Shown piece after piece: positions 23,570 to 35,910 of a DNA stretch of 64,000 nucleotides. Both the position numbers and the translations under genes were made by a program. The notes below the pieces were generated by a model. That model ran no database searches and was not told the origin of the DNA. It saw nothing but the letters and a program-made list of their open reading frames with translations. Position 1 is the first letter of the stretch, and every line of letters begins with the position of its first letter. This stretch comes from Rhyacichthys aspro (lineage: Eukaryota > Chordata > Actinopteri > Gobiiformes > Rhyacichthyidae). The stretch covers positions 9,541,441-9,605,440 of the forward strand of contig CM072156.1 of assembly GCA_036850595.1 (NCBI GenBank), read 5' to 3'.

Positions 23570-23915
23570 GAATGTATAATGCTCAGGGCAACTCGCTGAC
23601 AACAAGCTGACAACATAACATGATACAAGCTTTGCTGATACACAGTTACCTTCCCTTTGGCTAATGTCCCCACGTGGTTATTCCTAGACCCAAAGAACAC
23701 ATTAAAGGTGCCCTGATGCCAGAACAAGCCATAATGCTATAAATTATACCGCAGCTTTTATGCATAAAGTAAAATGGCACATTATCACCAGGCCAGCATC
23801 GAGTTAAGCAGTCCCTTAGGAAACATAGACTGACTGTAGGATCTGCAGCTGTCCTCTTTGTGTGTATGTCATACAGTCCATTAGCCACTCTGCCTCAGCA
23901 AATTCCTATTCCATT
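23570..23915. promoter_or_regulatory. Candidate conserved non-coding element
   Basis: Repeat-free, balanced sequence including cccacgtggttattcc (CACGTG E-box next to an ATTA-like core), ctataaattataccgcagcttttatgc and cattatcaccaggcc. The composition differs from the AT-rich flank at 23390-23480. Confidence 0.25.
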
Positions 23916-24651
23916 AAACACTACAGCTGTCAACTACAATGATCAATAATACAGAGTAAAGCAGGGTTTAGTAGAAAGTGTGTGTGTGATGGGTGCTTGT
24001 GTGGTCAGGTGAGCAGGTGTGAACCATATGTGTGCTCCATTACTTGTGTCCATTTGTGCCGGTGGGCCAGTGCGTCTGTGTTTCATCCAGGTTATGTATT
24101 TCTGCCTAAATGTGCACACACACTTGTGAATTTCTCCTGTAGGTTGCAGCGCACATTGCTGCGGATGATGAATGCTAACATGCAGCAACAAGAACTTCTT
24201 AAAGTAGCCCACACACTTTTCTACAAAAACAGCAAGAAACCCGGCCATTTATTTTAGTGTGTCTTGACCTTGACTCACTAGAAGCAGACACATAAGTAAA
24301 ATGAATCAGAGCCGAACCACATAGCAGAGCTAGCTGAAAAGAAGAGGAACATTTGGAGTTATAATGAGCAAGAAAACCTGCTCTACTATCTGTAATGGAA
24401 AGAGATGTGGTTACCTCGAAAAGTTCCTGCAATCCAACTTACATTAAGCCACAAACATGCACCCTAACCCATGCCTAAATCAATTATGGACTGCTACAAA
24501 TTGAAGGGTATTTTGTCAGTACAGTGGATTTTAGCACTCATAATGTTTGTTACAGAAGCCATTTTTATATGAAGGCAGGGCTTAGGGCATTGACGGTAAA
24601 AATGCCCTTTATACTGTGGTATACAGGGTGTCAGTGGAAATTTGTAAAAAG

Positions 24652-24764
24652 CAGTACAGCTTCATGCCAAGAAAGAGTACTACAGACGCAGTGTCTGGTT
24701 TGAGGATGCTCATGGAGAAGTAACGAGAAGGTGAGTTGTGTGTTTGTAGATTTAGAGAAATTAC
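24652..24764 (+). pseudogene. RTE-type non-LTR retrotransposon reverse transcriptase fragment
   Basis: The plus-strand frame from 24652 reads QYSFMPRKSTTDAV, then LRMLMEK, a TAA stop at 24721, then REG. After a small deletion and frameshift it reads VFVDLEK (24744-24764). This order matches the region of RTE-clade reverse transcriptases just before and including motif A (F-V-D-L-x-K), where one of the catalytic aspartates lies. The stop codon, frameshift and missing surroundings show that it is dead. Sequence to about 24860 may continue the relic (a weak EL-stop-NMM match), but this is not certain. It acted in target-primed reverse transcription when intact. RTE elements, including Rex3, are common in teleosts. 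Confidence 0.7.
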
Positions 24765-24859
24765 CAATAATTAATAATTGAGTTATAGAATATGATGGGT
24801 GCAAAAAGAAGGAGTTGTGAAAACTGACAGTGTAAACAGTGTGACCTCTTGTGCAGCTT

Positions 24860-27800
24860 TGGACATAAACTCCTTCTAACAGTGTGGATGAGAAAAGGTT
24901 TCAACAAAGGAATCTGGATGTAGGCTTCAAGAGGACTTTGGTAACTCAGAATTGAAAGAATCCCTTGGAAGAGGGAGGGAACGCCTTCACCTTCAAGCCT
25001 TCAAGTTGAATTCTTCATGTCCTGGATGACTGAGACCTCCACAGACAGTGTGGATGAGTCAACACCAAAAAAGAGTCAAGTAGAAATGGCTGTCCAACTC
25101 TAGTGCTATTGACCAGCTCACTAAGGCCTTTGTGAAAATGGATAGAGGTTTATAGCCAAAGCCTTTGGATTCTGGTGGGTAATGATGACATAGCTCTTCC
25201 CTAATGGAGCCTCAGCCTTGACTTACTGTATGAGCCCTGATTTACTAATCAATTCATTGATCAGTGCATTGATTGATGCCTTTACAGCCCTGCAGCTTTC
25301 CATATCTAGTTCTGTACAATGCTCACTGGTGTTTCATTCTTTCCTGTCAAGAACCCTAGAGTCAGGCATTTTCCTTTTCCTTGAAGGGTACACAGCAGCC
25401 AATCCTGTTGTATCCCTGACACAATAAAATATTACGCTATGGGGATCGAAAGCTCTCGCTTCTTCCAACACCAACAAGTAAATCTGTCCTTCTTGCTGCT
25501 GGCAGCTGCCTAAACATACACTGCTATAGCTGTGTGTGTAAAATACCGCCACGTTTTTTCCTTCTTTAAGCGTCAGGGCTATTACTAAACAGACTCCAAA
25601 TGGAATTGAACCTTGAACCCTTCAAAGGTTGGATGGAGGGGAGATTGTCCGAGGGAAACAGGGAGGGAGCACATAAATCTGCTCTGGGATAGTTCATTTC
25701 AAACACACACCTCCAGTGCATTGCACCATCCACTTCCACCATCTCAGCTTGAATGGGGCTGTAAATCGCTCAAGCTTTGTGAAACACGAATAGAGTCAGA
25801 AGGTACTTTACCCGATGTGGTTGTAAAATAAATACAAATAATAAAACACAGAGATGGATGAAGGATCTGAAGGCCTTACAGTATGAGTTTGGGCAGAGAT
25901 GAAAAGAATGTCATAAAAAGGACCAGGAAGAAATAATGCTGCTTGGAGTCCAATCAAGCAACTAAATAAATCAATAAATAACAAATTGAAAAATGTGTCT
26001 TGGTACATAGAGACATTGTTGAATGCTCATCAGTACAGGTTTGTCAGTGTTTTACTATGCATTGGTTAATTTTGTGTGTGTTGTGTGCCATAGTACAGTT
26101 GTGACTGTTCCGGTTACTTCTCTGACTCTTAAGTAATGTGTGACTGTGCTGTGCTGAAAATGGTGTGAATCCAAACCTAGACATTGTATGATCCTAGTGC
26201 CACACCTGGAAACCTACCTGTCCTTGAACAGCCTGTGTGATGCAACTTTAGAAAATAACACATAACAAAGTAAATGAATAGGGAAACTTTGCTTTTATTA
26301 TTCAGCAAAAAAATTCTAATCAGACAAATAGTGGACCAAAAGTCACATTTTAACTAACAATAGACCAGTGAAGCTGTAGAAGTCAGTCTCAGTTAGACAC
26401 TAACACACTGTAGAGATTGTGTCAGAAAAGACCCTGACAACAGCCAAGTAGTAATCTATTTTCAATATAGCAATTTTATGCTTTTTTTGCCCACGTGAAA
26501 TATGAAGATTTAATAATTTCGTTTCAGTTGGAGTCAGAGGAAGACTTTTTAAGCTTGTCTGTGCCTGATTTTTTTGTTTACTATTTTAAAATCTTTAAAG
26601 CTCACATCATAAAAATAATGACTGAGGGCTTTACACAGACATAGCAGCACTTCATCCTCATCTGGTCCTTCACAACAGTCCAGATCTTAAAATGGTCTCT
26701 TGGGAAAATTACTAACCCATCTCTGGTTTAATCAATTGTTTAATTAGCATAAAAGCATTATCAAGTACCACATAGTCATTAGTGGCATTTCTGTGACTTT
26801 TGACAAGACTTTGCTTTTAAGGTAGACACATTATAGCATAGTTCATTGTGATATTTTATGACATGCTGAGGTTGACCCCTATTACTGTAGAATGGTACTC
26901 TTCAGTGTATTTTTTGTACTAAAACCTAACCAAGAGTTTTAAAACATGGCTTATTCATGATTACATGTTACAAATGAACTAGTAAACACAATGTAAATGT
27001 GTGTTTTGTGTGCGGGAATTTGAAATCTATAAATAAGTCTCTGCGGTGCTTCCTTCAGAATGACAATAAGATAATTTCCTTCACATTTGAGTCACTGACA
27101 AAAGCTGCCATGAGTAAAAAGACATTAGAGAAAGGGAACATAAAAAGTAATGTATGAAAAGGTGTCAGTGTATGTCAGTAAATGTTAAGCAGAACATAAA
27201 GTCAAGTACTCTGGGGAATGACAGAAACCTAGATCAAATGCCGCTCAGTTGTCAGTCCAACCTTCAAGTCATTGTGTGCTTCCTATAGCAGTTGTGTACT
27301 CGTGGACTGCACAGTGAAGATAACATACCGCTATCTGGGTTTTCACCTGCTATTTTCAGAAGATTACAAATACACACATGAATACATATGTGTCGTAGCA
27401 GGGAGGCACATGCATAGATCTCACCTTTTGTGTACCCACAAAAAAACATGCCTCGCGTTTTAGTGTTGAAGCCAGAAATAGAGGTATAGAGGGGTATCAC
27501 CTGTTCTGTAGCGAATAACTCACATTAGTAATGATTAAAACTGAATCAAGTTTGGCCCTATTTAGGAACCAAAAGAGATGCTAAGACATTCTTGTTTCAG
27601 GAGAACCAATGGGAGGCAGAGTTTTATTAACAACAAAAGTAATGTAGTAGCAGTTGTGCTTTGTCAATATGTGCATAAATGAAAAGGTGGCATAAGGTGT
27701 TAACAGCACCATCTGCGTTTCCTTATATCGTACACACAAGCAGGTCCATCTGTGCGGCTTGTGATAATTACATTACTGTTATTAAATGTTTAAATGTGTG

Positions 27801-27940
27801 TTATTTAATCTGTGGCGTAGCTCTGTTTTCTGTTTTCATTCTATTTGGTCTCATTTCCATATACTTCCTACCTGCTCCTCTTTTATTATTCCTCCTCAGC
27901 ACTTCTTGCCCACCCCCGCCCCCCTCTATCTCCCGTGTAA
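24860..27940. other. Non-coding, no gene recognised
   Basis: Sequence at 24860-25200 may include more of the decayed retrotransposon, but I could not match it to any protein. The rest is AT-rich filler without simple-repeat blocks longer than about 12 bases. Open frames up to 89 codons show no domain. Confidence 0.5.
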
Positions 27941-28115
27941 CAGTCTGATTAGGGATTTGTTGGCCTCCTGGCAGTTTGAGCCAATCAAGGGCTAGTTTAA
28001 CTGAGCGCGCTCATACCTGTCCTGACAGGAATAATAACAACTGTGGCCAATCACCACCACTCCCTGCTGTTGCTATGGTAATGAGGCTGTTTTAGAATGG
28101 CCTGGTGGTGGATAT
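27941..28115. promoter_or_regulatory. Candidate conserved element with an RFX X-box-like site
   Basis: The sequence gttgctatggtaatgagg (28068-28085) closely fits the RFX X-box pattern GTTGCCATGGYAAC in its left half and centre. It lies with two CCAATC boxes (gagccaatcaagg, ggccaatcacc), a palindromic cctgtcctgacaggaataataac and a tgagcgcgctca palindrome. RFX plus CCAAT sites near each other are typical of ciliary or immune gene control. The target gene is unknown. Confidence 0.4.
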
Positions 28116-31100
28116 AGGTGTAGGTACACAGGTAAAGCTTTTCTACTCCCGCTACTTTCTACTTTCTACTTTAACACAGGCTGTCTCTTTTTACAAACAA
28201 GAAAATAAAGATATAATGAACAGTTCTCTTACATTTCCTGATGTTTACATGCACTGATTGGCCAAAACATACTAGAATTTAAATTCCAAACATCTGTGTA
28301 AATCACCAGCCTCAACTTCACAAGATCTCTGGGAATTCTGCACCACTGATAGAAGTCGAAAATAAAATAATATTTTGAGGAAAGTATAGTATGGAATACA
28401 GTTGGCCCAAAATAGCAAGCTGCAGTAATTCCATGATGTGTTTACAGAAAAGATCTGTCAGTAGTCATTTGAAAGTTACTCCTTGTATGTAGCTAAACCA
28501 ACACACTCTTGATAAAAACATAGCATTAAAGCTAATGAGAGGCTGCAGCTAAATGTGAGGCAGATAAACACACAGTGAGAAGGTAAAGGTAGCAGGCTGT
28601 CTGTGAACCCCCACGCGGTGCTCTTTCATCACTGTGCAATGCGGAGGCGATTGTGGCGTGTGTTGCTTCCTATTCGTCTGATACGTCTGACTTGTTCTTA
28701 TTAATACAGTCACAACTTTATTTATTCATTATCATGCTCATATTTTATTAATGGCTTGATTCATTTTATTTATTTTTACAGCGGCTTTCAGCCAAAAGCA
28801 TAGTCCTTTGAATGGTGAGGTTTGATCAAAGAGTGACAGCAATAATCGTGTGTGAGAACATATTTGTGGGAGACAGAATGAGATGAAAAGCAAAAAGGAG
28901 AAAGATGTATTGGGATACACACATGAAGGGACATTTATACAAAAAATATTACTAAAAAATATTTTTGCTTTGATTGTTTATGATGTAGAATCCACTGACT
29001 TTCAACTCATCACTGAAGATTGTTTGACATCTTAGTTTTATGCAAACCAAAGGAGGCCTATACATTATTTACTGTTCAACTTTTTGCTTTAGAACAACAT
29101 ACACATACACATAAGCACATTGTTCACATTTTTGGAAAGACCTTTTGGCTTTCTCCTCCTAACCATAGTCAAAAAATGGGGCTGGTGGGAGTATCTCATG
29201 CAAAACTAAGGGCTGGCTTCCAAAAGCCCACTCCTGATGACCTTGTCACTTTACAATGTCAAACAAGATTCTGAAAAAAACAACAAAAAACTGGCCCTTC
29301 AACATCAAGGGTATCTCACAACACATTTAAGAGACGAGTCACTGGTGATGATGACAGAGTGTTCATGCGACAAACTTCCATGCATATGTTTACTGCTTTG
29401 TTTTACCACAGAGGGGGAAGAAGAGTTTTCGAACCTTGCAAAACAGGGTCTGCCCATTGTAGCTTCATCTGCTCATGGAAAACTTTTGCAGGCGACATCT
29501 CTGACCCTTGGTCCACTATTTTTACTGTCCGTCATTGGTGAAAGAACATTTGCCCCTTATTATATTTAATTTTGCAAATATTCCTGTGAAAAGCACAACA
29601 TAAAGTCACATCTGGCAGTCATCTTCATTTGAATAAATCAGCATATTTCAAATCCCCAAAGAGGCAGAAAGGAAGTGTATTGTGACAAACAAGTTAAGGT
29701 TTGAACATTCCTTTATTGTAAAACTACCCCCAAAGAACCACCAAACTAGGACAGTAAACAAAGAGTGCCAGTGTTTTCTGCAGCTATTTCACTACTGTTC
29801 TATTATCTTTTGGAGAATACTGTTACTGACAAGTTTTAGCCCATGTTTCATGTCAGAACTGGACATAAATTATTATAACAGTCTGTAATATTCATAAAAT
29901 GTCCATTGTTCTTTCAGATTACTCAGTGGGATTACAATGCTCTGCACATAATCGAAACTGTGTGGACTGTTAGCCTCTTGGAAGAGGTGATCATTATTAT
30001 TAATGTATTTATTATGAAGAAGCAAAAGAGGTGTATTACTCACTCATATTGATATCACCAGTGACCTTTAAGTCACCACCTGAGTTTCCCATGGGCGCAG
30101 TTATAGATAAACCATATATTACCCTCTTCTCAAGGAAATTCAAATCACAGCAGAGCAAAAGGCCGTTTACCTTCAGGGGGAGCAAGAAATCTCTACTGAC
30201 AGAAAAACCTCAGCTGTTAATTGATGAAAATTGATTGTAATTAGGAATATGACAAAATATCAATACAGGGAACTATCATATTGGATGATATTGGAAATAT
30301 CTATGAATGGGCTTTTTCTTTTCTCTCTTGATTTTTGTAACCTAATGCAAAATGGCTGTGATGTAATAGTATTAATAACATTCTACGTATGAAATCCCAG
30401 TACTCTCCCTTCTGGGATTAACTATGGAATAAAAATTGATAAAAACTGGAATACTGCCTCATGTACTCTTATAGTTTTAAAAAGATTTCAAATGCAATTT
30501 AAAATGCCACATTACCTACAAAACACAAGTTCTGACAACAAAGTTCCTCAACAAAATGAATTAACTAATGAATGAAAAAGTGCGTGCTGATATAAAGAAC
30601 ATTGATTGGGCCACACAGCAGACACATGTACATGCACACAGATGGTTGGATCAGTTTAGTGTAGAGCTAATGGGCTGTTGTGACCTCTCCATCGAGCGGA
30701 GATCATGAGGCCGTGATCGGGTAAAAAGTCCAGAGGGAAGCAGAAGTAGCTGAAACACGGACAGACGTGCACAAGAAACTTAATGGGACAAAAGTCTACT
30801 CTTGATCTAGCAAACACAGAGATAAAAGGAGTTATGTATCATAGTAATAGTAATGCATGGAATGTTTTAGTGTTCAATCGAAAAGCATAATCACCTCAAA
30901 ATAAGACTTGGAAGGAATAATAGACATTTAAAGCTCTGTAGAAACCATTGAAAGGAGTTCTATTTCTTCCTGTTCCTGATTCATAGTGAACTTATCTGAT
31001 TGTAATTGTGCCTGTCCATGAAAGAATGAGTTGAGTGTTCAGTCCATTTAACAACATACAGATGAGACTCTTTTAATGTTGGAGTGAGAGTTCAGTATGT

Positions 31101-31600
31101 TCAGAATGTTTGAGTGACAAATTTAGTTTTTTTGGATTTAAAACATGAAGTGAACCAAGAGGAAACTGAATGCATGCTTTTGAATACTTTTTGGATGCTT
31201 GAAATGATTGGTCGTGATGTTATATGTGTTCAAGCCTAGCCAATGCAGATCCATTCAGAACTGAGACTGCCGCTAAGAGCTATAGCACATCACACACAAA
31301 CAGATCCTGGGGACCTCTCTTAGCTACTGCAGTCTTCCAACATGGTTATAATCAGAATTAGCACAGCCAGCCATAAGCCCTCTGTTAAACTGTTGTGTTG
31401 CCTTGCTCTCCTGCAGGGCCCTTAACCCCTAATGTACAACACAACGATCTGAATGTGAGGCTGCTTTGAGCACAGCACCAGATCAAAACCCTGGCACAGC
31501 TTTCGTTATTCCTCTTCTTCCACTTGTTTCATCTCCTGCTGCGCTCTGAGCAGGTGTGGAAATGCGGCACGTCACCAAAAAATTAAAAATGAAGAAGAAG
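28116..31600. other. Non-coding, no gene recognised
   Basis: AT-rich DNA. A CTACTTT triplication lies at about 28150-28172. The 110-codon frame at 29237-29569 has no domain or splice support. A small block at 30655-30760 (agctaatgggctgttgtgacc, tcgagcggagatcatgaggccg) has regulatory texture. Confidence 0.5.
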
Positions 31601-31603
31601 AAG

Positions 31604-31621
31604 GAAAAAAAAAAAAAAAAA
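31604..31621 (+). repeat. Poly-A tract after a GAA-rich patch
   Basis: An uninterrupted A run follows gaagaagaagaagg at 31591-31604. No retrocopy body was recognised. Confidence 0.85.
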
Positions 31622-31639
31622 GTATATTCAAGGCAGCGC

Positions 31640-31930
31640 GTCCCTGTCACTTTACAACCCTCTCAGCGGTTTCTCATCCAGGTCTAATTTAGCTCATGAT
31701 TCTTTCCTCTCACTCCCCCCTTCATCTTATTCTTTTCTTCCCCCCTCCGTTCATACCTCTGCTTCCCTCGTTCCGCCGCCCCCTCCCCACCACCATCCCG
31801 GCCGCTATCTCCCGCTCCAACATGAAAGGCTACCTGGGCGCTGATAGCCAGGGGAGAAGGAGGGCATAGAGTTAATTAACTTGCTATCTTGGAGTGACTC
31901 TTAATAGGAATTGGAACTGTTAATAAGAAT
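31640..31930. promoter_or_regulatory. Candidate conserved element upstream of the CpG-rich block
   Basis: Contains a pyrimidine-rich stretch with CpGs (ttccgccgccccctccccaccacc) and then a repeat-free segment (ggctacctgggcgctgatagccagg, agttaattaacttgc, gactcttaataggaattgg) that looks selectively maintained. The second segment includes a TTAATTAA palindrome and an inverted CTGGCTATCAG-type core. Confidence 0.35.
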
Positions 31931-32216
31931 ATAGTGTTGCGCTTGGTGTTGGCAGAAATATAGCTTTGGACGGCGCACACTGGGATGAAGAATGTGTGTC
32001 TGAGGGGGCCGTTGTATGTGCTATACACTTGTACGAGCGCATACACTGATATGGAAATGAATGTTTGCGCACAACACAGACAGGAAAGGTGGCAGGTGTA
32101 ATTTCACGCATTAGACAGACTCGGGGAAAAAAAAAAAAATCTCCCCAGACCCCACGCCCCTCTACTCAACACACACACATCGCCATCCCTCCTGGCTGTC
32201 TCGCCACTCAAACCCT

Positions 32217-32421
32217 TTGAAGATAACTTTTTCTTATTACCCTAACAATGGCGGCACGGAATGCAACTTTAATTCACGCTCCGGAGACGAGACGGGGAGG
32301 AACGGGACCTGGCGCCGCACACTCGCTCCCTCCCTCCTCACATGCTCACTCCTCCCGCGGCTCTGGAGAAGCGACGAGGAAGAAGAAGAAGCTGCAGAAA
32401 AGTTCAAATCAAAATCGCAAG
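32217..32421 (+). other. Possible first exon in CpG-rich DNA
   Basis: The block is the most CpG-dense in the window (ggcggcacgg, cgctccggagacgagacgggg, ctggcgccgcacactcgc, ctcccgcggctc, gaagcgacgagg). It ends at a donor, CGCAAG|GTAAAG. An ATG in fair context (aacaATGG, 32248) opens a frame of 58 codons up to the donor, rich in Arg, Lys, Ser and His and without a known domain. A second frame, without ATG, is also open through the donor. The exon could be all 5' UTR. I do not recognise a gene. Confidence 0.3.
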
Positions 32422-32735
32422 GTAAAGCTTTTCGTTTTTTCTTATAACTGAAAATGCTCCTGACTGCCATTTGTTCCTTTTTTCCCCCCCTTCACCAATT
32501 CCGAGATTGGCGAAGTGCTGACGTTTGTGCTTCCTCACATACTGTAGATACTTTTAACACACACTTAACACAAAATACAGCTTTGTGCAGACCCGACTCA
32601 TACGGTGAAGTGCCACCCACAGCACACACACTTAAGGACCTGCTTTCTCCAACGGCTGTTATTTCTGCACCATCTCACTGCTCCACGTCACCCAGCTCTC
32701 GGTGCACCAAGCTCCTGCTGACAGGTCTCTTGCAG

Positions 32736-32854
32736 ACGAGGAGGAAATGCTGCACTTTGAAGTGGAATTGGACACCCAGCCCATGTGTCTAGTGCACTGG
32801 CTCACAAAGAGGAGAGTAAAGAAAGAGGTTAACGAATGGGAAAACCTGGTGTAA
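32736..32854 (+). other. Possible downstream exon with poly(A) signal
   Basis: A good acceptor (aggtctcttgcag, ending 32735) is followed by a frame of 38 codons (EEEMLHFEVELDTQPMCLVH, then WLTKRR) ending at TAA 32852-32854. An AATAAA lies at 32860-32865. The frame is phase-compatible with one open frame of the candidate exon at 32217-32421, though that frame lacks an ATG. The composition looks protein-like, but 38 codons can occur by chance. Confidence 0.2.
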
Positions 32855-32869
32855 AGACAAATAAAGCTG

Positions 32870-34690
32870 ATGTTGATGAACAGTATGAAGATTAAAGGGG
32901 TCTTCTAGTGGGTTATGGGCATTTGGCTTGTCTCCTTTTACTGTGGGAGAGAGTAAGACAGCGTTTCATCATCACTTCATTTAAAACAAAATGGCGTTTT
33001 TGGCCATCTTCGAAAGTTTGCCGTTTTTTCAAGCGAGAATCCAACAAAGGGCTAAAAAGCAGCAGATTTTTGGCATCGATATATAGCATTTGTCACTACA
33101 TTGGTTACAGGAGAATTTAGAATTATTTTTGTATTGTACATATTTTTTTCTCATGATTACTAACTCCCAAAAAAGCCACCACAAAAACCTTAATAAGAGG
33201 AATAGTGCTCTGTAGGCTCTAAGCAGCCTTTTGCTCTCATGAGATTATTCTAATTTTAACAGTTGATAGCAAACTGAAATGCCAGTGGATATTAACAATC
33301 AATCTTACTAGGATGTGCTGATCTTAAAAAACACAAAAGTTCTATGTGTCATTTGACATTATTGCATTATCACATAACACTCATAATAGGTGTATGTACT
33401 GGAATGAAGAAGAAGAAGAAAAGATAAAGGATATTTAAGTAAAAGGATTTTAGATTTTTAAAAGGACTTATTTTTGCTTCCCTCATAAATGACCATGTGG
33501 TCGAAACAAAGATCTCAAAGATACGTGTATTAAAAGAATTATATATTATATTTGGGTTCATGTTGAAACTAAAAATGAGTGTGTTCTTGGTTTATTAATA
33601 AGGGACCACAAATCGAATCAAAATGCAGTCAGGATAGGATATGATTGGACATTTATAATTCACAACTACATTTCTTAAGTTCCTTTTCATTTATAACTTA
33701 TTCCATTTCGCCTTGGTTTTTGAACTCAAGGTCACCTGACTGATATTTCAAAGTTCTGGGCAGACCACTGATGAGTATATGATAATATCAGCTTTCCAGA
33801 GGCTAGAAGAGTGGCATATAAAGGCAAGGTTTTCACAAGTTTTGGTAATCTGTGCAGTAACTGTCCAACTTGGTCAATTTTAATCCAATAATAATTAAAA
33901 TAATGACATGTCACCTTCAGCAAATGACACTAACAAAGCTCTGAGTCCTCACAATACGATATCATTTCTGCGCGTTTCTGTTTTTTTCACAATGCAGTGA
34001 AGGACTCTGCAAATATAGTCGCCAAAATAATGTTGTTTAGAGAATCTCGGAAGAGCAGAGCTGACTGTTCATAGTTTGATGAGTATGATATGTGATATTT
34101 AACACACTGAAGGATCGATGCGTGCTAAACGCTGCCCAGGGAAGAGAAGGTGTGAGTGATGTACAATAAAAGGGAAACGGCACAAAGAGGGGGAAAAAAG
34201 AGAGGCCAATTGATTGACATTCCGTCTGCTCTGTATTTCAGCGAGTGAACAGAGGAATCAATGGTCTCGCCTGGCTGACCGTGGTAAAAACTCCACTCCG
34301 CTCCCTCCCACAACGGCTACTGTCAGTGCTTTAAACTGTTTTTTTTTTTTTTATTTCTGCTCACATCCTCTCACACCTTGCTCTTGCTTCCCCTTACTTT
34401 CTCATTAACTTCACATTAATTAAGGTTCACCCAGTTTAGCTGCAGAGGCTAGAAAATATAAAAAGGCGAAAATACAGAGAGAAATTACAAAACTTTTTCC
34501 TGTTCGGTAAAATGTCTAGAAGAAAGTTAGATTCAGTACAAAATCTCAAAGTTGGCAAACACTTACGGACATACGGCTTAGAGTGAACGTTATTGCTTTC
34601 TGCCTCCATTACCAGAACATACCCATAGAGTAAATTTGTGTCTTATAAGTACCTATAGAAAAAATAAAAGGGCCAGAGGCTAAGTGAGGA
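32870..34690. other. Non-coding, no gene recognised
   Basis: AT-rich DNA with a GAA patch at 33405-33420 and a T run at 34340-34351. A block at 34080-34285 is repeat-free and includes a possible 42-base micro-exon (see findings). Confidence 0.5.
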
Positions 34691-34940
34691 GAAAGATACA
34701 GTAAGTGACGATGGCTTATTGTAGAGGTAGATACACTGTTAACATGGTGCAAGTGGGATGTCCCCTCCACAGCCATCTCACCCTTGACCTTTGTAATGAG
34801 CCGCTGAGTGTCTAAACGTCATTCCGCTAACGAGTTATGGCCCCACTGACACTAAATGGCAGTCAATGGACAGATAGATGGCCTACTGGGAATGGATGAA
34901 GTCAATGTGCAGTGAGGGAGGGAGCTCCATATTGCATTAA
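34690..34940. promoter_or_regulatory. Candidate conserved non-coding element
   Basis: Repeat-free sequence with ttgacctttgtaatgagccgc (nuclear-receptor half-site TGACCTTTG), aaacgtcattccgctaacgag and gagttatggccccactgac. It ends where a possible SINE core begins. Confidence 0.3.
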
Positions 34941-34960
34941 TGGGAGCAATAGAATATACT

Positions 34961-35000
34961 AAATGGTATTTAGCAGACACTTTTATCCAAAACGACTTCA
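34961..35000 (+). repeat. Possible SINE conserved core
   Basis: The segment tttagcagacacttttatcc, followed by aaaacgactt, nearly matches a motif I remember as widespread in fish SINEs (TTTAGCAGACGCTTTTATCC then AAAGCGACTTA). Flanking SINE parts are not clear, so this is a short degraded copy whose right limit could reach about 35090. The identification is from memory. Confidence 0.5.
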
Positions 35001-35260
35001 TGCACCACTGTGAGTGCTTTTATTTTTAGAACAGGTGGTCGCCGTGTGAATCAGGGGCCCTTAATGTCTAAAGAACAAGAGTCAGAGTATTTGAAAGGAT
35101 CAGCGGCCAGGTGCTTCTACAAAATCATAGGCATTTAACACAAACTTTACAATTATTCAAACCCAAACAAACACAGCATCCATTTATACAGTTACTTAAA
35201 AAACAAAAATACACTAGCAAATATTGTGACATGCATAAACATACAAAGACAAATAATAAC

Positions 35261-35284
35261 AAATAAATAAATAAATAAATAAAT
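35261..35284 (+). repeat. (AAAT)n microsatellite
   Basis: Six tandem AAAT units. Confidence 0.9.
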
Positions 35285-35624
35285 ATAATAACATAGGGTT
35301 GAATGTATCTGCAAATAAACTGCCCTTTATGTGTGTGCACCAGTTTACTTCATACCAAAGGAACATTTGTGAGTGTGTAGCTCATGTTCATAGAAAAGGA
35401 AGAGTAAACCTGAGCAGCTTTAAAAGAGATCATAAATCTCCAAAGCTAGAGGCATCCTCTCACTGGTCGATTGCCCCCTGTATGGAGTAAAATGACAGTT
35501 GATTGATTTCTCTCAAAATCTAGTGTAACTGAGAAATTGGCCATTACTCAAAAAATCAATTCAACATTCATTTATTTATTTGCGTGCATTTTTAACAAGC
35601 ATGTAAAAAGTTATACTTTAAACA

Positions 35625-35910
35625 GTGTGATATCGCTAAGCAGTAAGCAAACTGTGTTTGGATCCAGGGAGCTCTATGCAGCGTTGCATTTAGTGTGAAA
35701 TTATGACCATTTATAATTGGACCCCGCTGACCTCATTTATTTTATATGGCCCAAAGTTTTCTATGACTCGAGTGGGAAAAGAAGTTAAGACCCATGGGAT
35801 TTGAAGGCAATTGTGGAAAAGGGAGAAATCAATGCTAAAGCGGCATCAGTGGCTTTTTTGCTGGGTCATAAAGTTGCAGTCACACTTGTGGTAAATTGAG
35901 TGATGGTCCA
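35625..35910. promoter_or_regulatory. Candidate conserved non-coding element
   Basis: Repeat-free block with gtgatatcgctaagc, tatgaccatttataattgg, ccccgctgacctcatttatt and gctgggtcataaagttgc. Hox-like TTTAT/ATAAA cores recur in it. No open frame of interest. Confidence 0.3.
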
